In this document: in pieces, positions 59,514-64,000 of the stretch
Numbering within the stretch: position 1 is the first letter of the stretch
How the letters are laid out: every line of letters starts with the position of its first letter
Source: Alphaproteobacteria bacterium
GTDB lineage: Bacteria; Pseudomonadota; Alphaproteobacteria; Rhizobiales; Hyphomicrobiaceae
DNA: 64,000 bases
Assembly (NCBI GenBank): GCA_019137195.1
Contig: JAGVSR010000111.1
Coordinates: 1-64,000, forward strand
Reading direction: 5' to 3'
The notes under the pieces: model-generated
Told to the model about the DNA's origin: nothing
Seen by the model: the letters and a program-made list of their open reading frames with translations, nothing else
The model's database searches: none
Translations under genes and position numbers: made by a program

Positions 59514-61454
59514 ATGAAGGCCCAGTCCACGGGACCAGTTCTATCGGCGGTGTTCGTCGACTACGACAACATCTATCTGTCTCTCAAGCGTAAGAGCGAG
59601 GACGCGGCCAGGCGCTTCGCCAAGGACGCTGGCCTATGGCTGAAGGAAATCGAGAGCGGACGGCTCTTTACGCCGACCAACTCCTTCGCCCAGCCGGTCG
59701 AGCGCCGCATCGTGCTGAATCGCTGCTACGGCAACCCGGTCCCGCGCCGCAACGCGTCCGACAACTCGACCGACATGAACTCGTTTCCGTTCGTGCGCCA
59801 TCACTTCCTGCGCGCCGGCTTCGAGGTCATCGACTGCCCACCGTTGACCGCCCAGCTCAAGAACTCGGCCGACATCCGCATGGTCATGGACGTGCGCGAC
59901 ATGCTGAGCCACGAGACTCGATTCGAGGAGTTCATCCTCTTGTCGGGCGACGCCGACTTCACGCCGCTCCTGCATCGGCTGCGCGCGCACGCCCGCCGCA
60001 CGGTCGTCTACGCCAACGATCACACCGCCGCCCCGTACACCGCCATCAGCGATGGCGAGGTGCGCGAAGCCGATCTTCTCACGCTGCTGCTCGAGGGCAA
60101 GAGCGCCGCTGAGCGCGACACGGCAATCGCCGGCACGGGGCTCGCCGCGATCGGCGCCCAGCCGGACATCGAGCAGATCCGCCGCGAGATCATGGCCGAG
60201 GTGCTGGGCGCCGTCCGCGCTTCGAGCCACCCGGTGCCCCTCGAGGCGCTCGCCGACCGGGCCGTACGTCTGCTTGGCCACGACAAGACGATCGGCTCGG
60301 CTTGGGGCGGCGCCGGCAGCTTCCGCGATCTCCTCGCCAAGTCTCTGCCGATGGACGTGCGTCTGTCGGAGCAGGCGCCCTTCTTCGTTTTCGATACCAG
60401 CCGCCATCTCGCGTCGCAGCGTGCCGAGAAGCGCATCACCGCTCGTTCCGACGCTCAGGCTGAGCCGCCGCGCGCCGAGCCGCGTCTCGAGGCACGACCC
60501 GAGTTGCGCCCGGAGGCACGCCCGGAGCCGCGCTATGAGCCGACCCGCGACTCGCGGCTCGATCAGCGCCCGGCGGCGGCCCCCATCACCACAGGACCCG
60601 CGGCAGCCACGGCACCCAAGCAGCCGTCGCGTTTCGCCGATCAAAGCTACGCGGCGCCTGCCGCGCGCGCTCCTGCGCCTACCCCGGCGGCTCCTGCGCC
60701 GGCTGCCCCTCAGGCAGGCTATGCACCGCCTGCTGCCGCGTATGCACCGCCGCCGGTCCCGCGAGCCGCCACGCCCGCCACTCCTGCCACCCCTGCCTTG
60801 GCACCGGCGGCGCCACAGGCACCCGCGGCTCAGCGCGCCAGCGAGCCTAATGCAGCGATCCGCAATTCGATCGCGCGCATTCACGAGGCCTGCCAGGCGC
60901 CGCCGCTGGCGCCGCCCGAGTATCGCGCGCTATTCGAGGTCATGGCCGATGAAATCACGTCCAACGGACTCGCCGGCGCACAGACGCTTGTCAACATCAT
61001 GAATCGCGCCCGTGAGCTTGGGGTCGAGCTGCGCCGTGACGACATCCGTTTCGTGCTCGAGGTCGTGAGCGAGCCCGATCCTTGGTTCGAGCAGGGCGCC
61101 TCGGCGAACCTCTTCGCCAGTCGCTTCCGCAACTTCGTGGTTGCGCGCTGCCGCAGTCAGAGCCTCAACCTGTCGTCGGACGAGCTCGACCTCATCGACG
61201 CCTGGTTCGGCGGCTCGCCTGCGGCCCGCCCGGTGCAGCCGAGCGCGATGCGACAGCCCGCCGCCCCGCAGGCGGCACCCGCGCCCGCCTACCAGGCGCC
61301 GCCGCCGCAGGCCGCTGCTGCGCCGGCCGGCGACCGCTGGTGGAGCCTCGATGAAGGCCGCAACCAGGCTGCCGATGTGCGAGCGGCCGCTGTCGAGGGT
61401 CTCGGACCAGAGGACGAGTTCCCACGCATTATCCGCTCGCGGCTCCGCGGCTGA
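59514..61454 (+). CDS. NYN-domain putative RNase with LOTUS-like domain
   Basis: A 646-aa protein. Residues 10-165 form a NYN (PIN-like, LabA/DUF88) nuclease domain: SAVFVDYDNIYLSLKRK, KNSADIRMVMDVRDML and FILLSGDADFTPLLHRLRAH hold the acidic catalytic residues. Residues 217-295 resemble an OST-HTH/LOTUS winged helix (IRREIMAEVLGAVRASSHPV, LEALADRAVRLLGHD, FRDLLAKSL and FFVFD). A Pro/Ala/Arg linker with repeats such as RLEARPELRPEARPE (300-445) follows, then a conserved-looking helical domain (450-567). The ATG at 59514 is three codons after a TTG. A role in RNA turnover is inferred from domains only. Confidence 0.85.
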   Translation: MKAQSTGPVLSAVFVDYDNIYLSLKRKSEDAARRFAKDAGLWLKEIESGRLFTPTNSFAQPVERRIVLNRCYGNPVPRRNASDNSTDMNSFPFVRHHFLRAGFEVIDCPPLTAQLKNSADIRMVMDVRDMLSHETRFEEFILLSGDADFTPLLHRLRAHARRTVVYANDHTAAPYTAISDGEVREADLLTLLLEGKSAAERDTAIAGTGLAAIGAQPDIEQIRREIMAEVLGAVRASSHPVPLEALADRAVRLLGHDKTIGSAWGGAGSFRDLLAKSLPMDVRLSEQAPFFVFDTSRHLASQRAEKRITARSDAQAEPPRAEPRLEARPELRPEARPEPRYEPTRDSRLDQRPAAAPITTGPAAATAPKQPSRFADQSYAAPAARAPAPTPAAPAPAAPQAGYAPPAAAYAPPPVPRAATPATPATPALAPAAPQAPAAQRASEPNAAIRNSIARIHEACQAPPLAPPEYRALFEVMADEITSNGLAGAQTLVNIMNRARELGVELRRDDIRFVLEVVSEPDPWFEQGASANLFASRFRNFVVARCRSQSLNLSSDELDLIDAWFGGSPAARPVQPSAMRQPAAPQAAPAPAYQAPPPQAAAAPAGDRWWSLDEGRNQAADVRAAAVEGLGPEDEFPRIIRSRLRG

Positions 61455-61480
61455 TCTCAGCGCAACTTGAGACAGACTGC

Positions 61481-61513
61481 GCCCCGGCCGGGTCTCCTGG
61501 CCGGGGCTTTCCC
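61481..61513 (+). terminator. Rho-independent terminator after NYN gene
   Basis: GCCCCGGCC (61481-61489) pairs perfectly with GGCCGGGGC (61499-61507) over a 9-base loop and is followed by TTTCCC. It lies 27 bp past the NYN stop. Confidence 0.7.
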
Positions 61514-61702
61514 GTGCCTTCGGCAAGCTCCGCACTACGTTCTGGGAGCGCTGCGGAGGTCGTGCCGGTGCCCATGACGTTCGGGCCGGAGACAGGCCAA
61601 GACGTTGGTGACCCTAATCGGTCAAATCGTAAATCGGAGGTTGAGTCCGTGGCGACGGCCGCCTACGACTGCACAGATTCACGACGTCACGACCTCACGC
61701 TC

Positions 61703-62443
61703 ATGCGCAAACGTCTCGATCAGGCTCTCGTCGAGCGCGGCTTGGCCGAAACGCGTGCCCGCGCTCGCGGCCTGATCCTGCGCGGCCATGTGCGCGTCGG
61801 CGGCGTGACGGCCACGAAGCCCGCTCAGCCGGTTGCGGACGTTGCCGCGATCGAGGTCGCCGAGAAGGCGCAGCGCCACGTCTCCTTCGGCGCCTGGAAG
61901 CTCGCCGCCGCTCTCGACCGCTTCGGACCGGCCTTCGATCCTGCCGGCCGCGTCGCCCTCGACATCGGCGCCTCGACCGGCGGCTTTACCGGCGTGCTTC
62001 TCGAGCGCGGCGCGACACGCGTCTACGCGGTCGATGTCGGCCGCGACCAGCTCCATGAGACGCTCCGCACCGATCCGCGCGTCGTCTCGCTGGAAAGCAC
62101 CGACGCGCGCGACCTCGACGCCACGCTCATACCCGGCCCCATCACCGCCATCGGCATCGACGTGAGCTTCATCTCGCTCTTGAAGGTGCTGCCGGCCGTA
62201 CTGCCGCTCGCGGCACCTGGCGCCTGGCTCGTAGCGCTCGTCAAGCCGCAATTCGAGGTCGGACGCGAAGCGGTGGGTAAGGGCGGCATCGTCCGCGACG
62301 CGGCGGCACGCGCCGCCGCCGTATCGTCCGTTCGATCGTGGCTCGCGGCTGAGCCCGGCTGGCGTGTGCTTGACGTGATCGTGGCGCCGGGGTTGGAAGG
62401 GGCCAACGAGGAGTATCTGATCGGAGCCGAGCGTGCCGCCTGA
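61703..62443 (+). CDS. tlyA: TlyA family rRNA methyltransferase/hemolysin-like protein
   Basis: A 246-aa protein with an N-terminal S4 RNA-binding domain (RKRLDQALVERGLAETRARA, then LRGHVRVGGVTATKPAQPV) and a C-terminal FtsJ-like Rossmann methyltransferase domain (RVALDIGASTGGFTGVLLERGA, YAVDVGRDQL, KPQFEVGREAVGKGGIVRD). TlyA proteins 2'-O-methylate rRNA cytidines. The ATG at 61703 begins the S4 domain; the frame upstream to 61514 looks non-coding. Its stop overlaps the next gene by 11 bases. Confidence 0.94.
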   Translation: MRKRLDQALVERGLAETRARARGLILRGHVRVGGVTATKPAQPVADVAAIEVAEKAQRHVSFGAWKLAAALDRFGPAFDPAGRVALDIGASTGGFTGVLLERGATRVYAVDVGRDQLHETLRTDPRVVSLESTDARDLDATLIPGPITAIGIDVSFISLLKVLPAVLPLAAPGAWLVALVKPQFEVGREAVGKGGIVRDAAARAAAVSSVRSWLAAEPGWRVLDVIVAPGLEGANEEYLIGAERAA

Positions 62444-63665
62444 GAGACAAGAGGTCGAGATCGTGCGCATCGGGGCAGGAGGCGACGGCGTTGCCGAGAC
62501 CGGGCGCGGGCCGGTCTTTGTGCCCCTTGCGCTGCCCGGCGAGCGCTGGGCCATTGACGCCGCGGGTGGCGCGGCCGAGCTCGTCTCGGAGGGGCAGCCG
62601 CGTGCGACTCCACCCTGCCGACACTTCGGCCAATGCGGCGGCTGCATCGCCCAGCACATGCCGGATGACGTCTACGTCGGATGGAAGCGGGCCCTCGTGG
62701 TCGACGCCTTCGCCCACCGCGGCATCGCCGCCGACGTGACGCCCGTCGTGCGCGTGCCGCTCCGGTCACGCCGGCGCGCCTTCCTCGGCGTCGAGCGCCG
62801 CGGCCAGAACGTCACCATCGGCTTCCGCGAGGAGGGACGCCACAAGCTGGTCGCCATGGCGGAGTGCCCGGTTCTGGACGACACCATCACCGCGGCACTC
62901 CCGCATCTCTGCGATATGGCGCGCATCGCCATGCCGGACGCCGAGGGAGGCCGCCTCATCGTCACGAAAACCGACGACGGCCTCGACGTCTCCTTCGACA
63001 ATGGCTCGAAGGGCCTTCCCGCCGCGGCCCGCGCCGCATTGGCCTCGCTCGCCGAGCGTGCGCGCCTCGTGCGCTTGACGGTCCGCGGCGAGCCAATCGT
63101 CGAGCGCGGACGCGCCATCGTCACCATCGACGGCGTCGCCGTGGAGGCGCCGCAGAGCATCTTCCTGCAGGCCGTCGCCGAGGCCGAGCGGCAGCTGATC
63201 TCGCTCGTGATGGCCGCTGTTCCGAAGAAGGCAAAGCGCGCAGCGGATCTCTTCTCGGGTCTCGGCACCTTCGCTCTGCCGGTCGCCCGCCGCCTCGCCG
63301 TCACCGCCTTCGACAGTGACAAGCGGGCGATCAGTGCTTTGACCAATGCCGCGAAAGGTGCCCAGGGTCTGAAGCCCATCGACGCTCGCGTGCGCGATCT
63401 ATTCCGCGAGCCGCTGTCGGTCCGCGAGCTGGACGCGTTCGACCTCGTCGTCTTCGATCCGCCCCGCGCCGGTGCTGCCGAGCAGGCCGAGCGTCTCGCC
63501 AAGAGCAGGGTGCCGGTCGTTGTTGCTGTGTCTTGCGCCCCCGCCACCCTCGCTCGCGACGCTCGCACCCTGCTCGACGGCGGCTACCGCATGGGCCGCG
63601 TCACACCCATCGACCAGTTCCTCTTCTCCGCCCACGTCGAGGCGGTAGCGGTGTTCGCGAGGTAG
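62433..63665 (+). CDS. RumA/TrmA-type 23S rRNA (uracil-5) methyltransferase
   Basis: A 410-aa SAM-dependent RNA methyltransferase. It has an N-terminal TRAM-like start, an iron-sulfur cysteine cluster in CRHFGQCGGCIAQH, AERQLISLVMAA and the Rossmann part AADLFSGLGTFALPVARRLA. The PPRAGA motif follows (DLVVFDPPRAGA), then the catalytic-cysteine region VSCAPATLARDAR. It resembles RlmD/RlmC, but the exact uridine is not predictable. It begins at a GTG overlapping tlyA, the tlyA-rumA pairing common in Alphaproteobacteria. Confidence 0.92.
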   Translation: MPPERQEVEIVRIGAGGDGVAETGRGPVFVPLALPGERWAIDAAGGAAELVSEGQPRATPPCRHFGQCGGCIAQHMPDDVYVGWKRALVVDAFAHRGIAADVTPVVRVPLRSRRRAFLGVERRGQNVTIGFREEGRHKLVAMAECPVLDDTITAALPHLCDMARIAMPDAEGGRLIVTKTDDGLDVSFDNGSKGLPAAARAALASLAERARLVRLTVRGEPIVERGRAIVTIDGVAVEAPQSIFLQAVAEAERQLISLVMAAVPKKAKRAADLFSGLGTFALPVARRLAVTAFDSDKRAISALTNAAKGAQGLKPIDARVRDLFREPLSVRELDAFDLVVFDPPRAGAAEQAERLAKSRVPVVVAVSCAPATLARDARTLLDGGYRMGRVTPIDQFLFSAHVEAVAVFAR

Positions 63666-63849
63666 CGGGGCCCCAAGCTCGAAGGCCGCCGTCGCTCGGG
63701 AGACGCGATGGGCCAGAAGCGACCCATGCGAGACACGGACGATCAGTTGCGGTTTGCTTTCCACGCGCTTCGGGGCAGTGTATCGTTTGTCCCAAAAGTC
63801 AGCCGTGTTCGCCATAAGCGCTGGATGGCTTGCGATCAGGGGCGGGGCG

Positions 63850-64000
63850 GTGGTGGACGAGAAGGTTGGAACGGTAGCAGCGCACGAGGTTTACGCATTT
63901 CTTTGCGCGACTATCGCGGCGACCTTCTTTATCGGGATGACGTTCGGTCTTGGCTATCCGCTCGCAGCATTGACGTTCGAGGCGTGGGGGCAGCCGAGCT
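63850..64000 (+). CDS. Probable MFS transporter, N-terminus only (cut by window end)
   Basis: The last 151 bases encode about 50 residues with a hydrophobic first membrane segment followed by FFIGMTFGLGYPLAALTFEA, which is typical of major-facilitator N-termini. AGGGG lies just upstream of tandem GTG codons at 63850 and 63853; a GTG at 63805 is also in frame. The rest of the gene is outside the window, so the family is only a reading of the start. Confidence 0.6.
   Translation, partial: MVDEKVGTVAAHEVYAFLCATIAATFFIGMTFGLGYPLAALTFEAWGQPS

Noticed and set aside
63399-63815. A - strand frame beginning MANTADFWDKRY
   Set aside because: Most of it is antisense to the RumA-type methyltransferase; the start looks like a protein by chance and lacks motif or ribosome-binding site.

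Overview
The window is a GC-rich chromosomal segment from an alphaproteobacterium. The gene orders and protein details point to Hyphomicrobiales (Rhizobiales), possibly Hyphomicrobiaceae-like. The supporting features are the ftsW-murG-murC-murB-ddl-ftsQ-ftsA-ftsZ-lpxC-bamD block, rpsT beside dnaA-dnaN-recF, the pheA-kdsB/cytochrome c arrangement, trpF-trpB-trpA-accD-folC, and an AccD that lacks most of its zinc-ribbon cysteines. No rRNA, tRNA, CRISPR array, insertion sequence or prophage was found. Gene density is high and nearly everything looks like stable core chromosome.

Layout: 1-10191 is the division and cell-wall cluster on the + strand, cut at the left edge inside ftsW. It is followed by lpxC, bamD, ligA and a small Cys-rich protein (10466-15535). 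15696-21543 is the replication block on the - strand (recF, dnaN, dnaA, rpsT), with a 1.2-kb gene-free, partly AT-rich gap between dnaA and rpsT that is a candidate oriC. 21721-26868 is a phosphosignalling cassette: a PP2C phosphatase and two FHA proteins on -, and divergently a Ser/Thr kinase fused to a seven-blade WD40 propeller. 27252-31811 holds a solitary carbamoyltransferase, pheA, kdsB and a membrane-anchored cytochrome c. 32043-40184 is a Yej-type peptide ABC importer operon with two tandem solute-binding proteins. 40294-49192 is mixed (NlpC/P60 hydrolase, M17 aminopeptidase, GST, TPR lipoprotein, SulP transporter, phasin-like protein, proline iminopeptidase). 49318-54860 is trpF, trpB, trpA, accD and folC. 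54977-64000 has a second SulP transporter, a methyltransferase divergent from gloB, a DUF985 cupin, a large NYN protein with a LOTUS-like domain, two RNA methyltransferases (TlyA type and RumA/RlmD type) and the start of a probable MFS transporter.

The most unusual parts are the kinase-WD40/FHA/FHA/PP2C cassette next to the replication genes, the NYN-LOTUS protein, an internally duplicated helix-hairpin-helix block in LigA, a shared two-cysteine insertion in both YejA paralogues, and several palindromic or tandem DNA repeats in intergenic gaps, notably twin hairpins with the same terminal sequence between murG and murC. All functional statements rest on reading motifs and neighbourhoods. No database search was possible.
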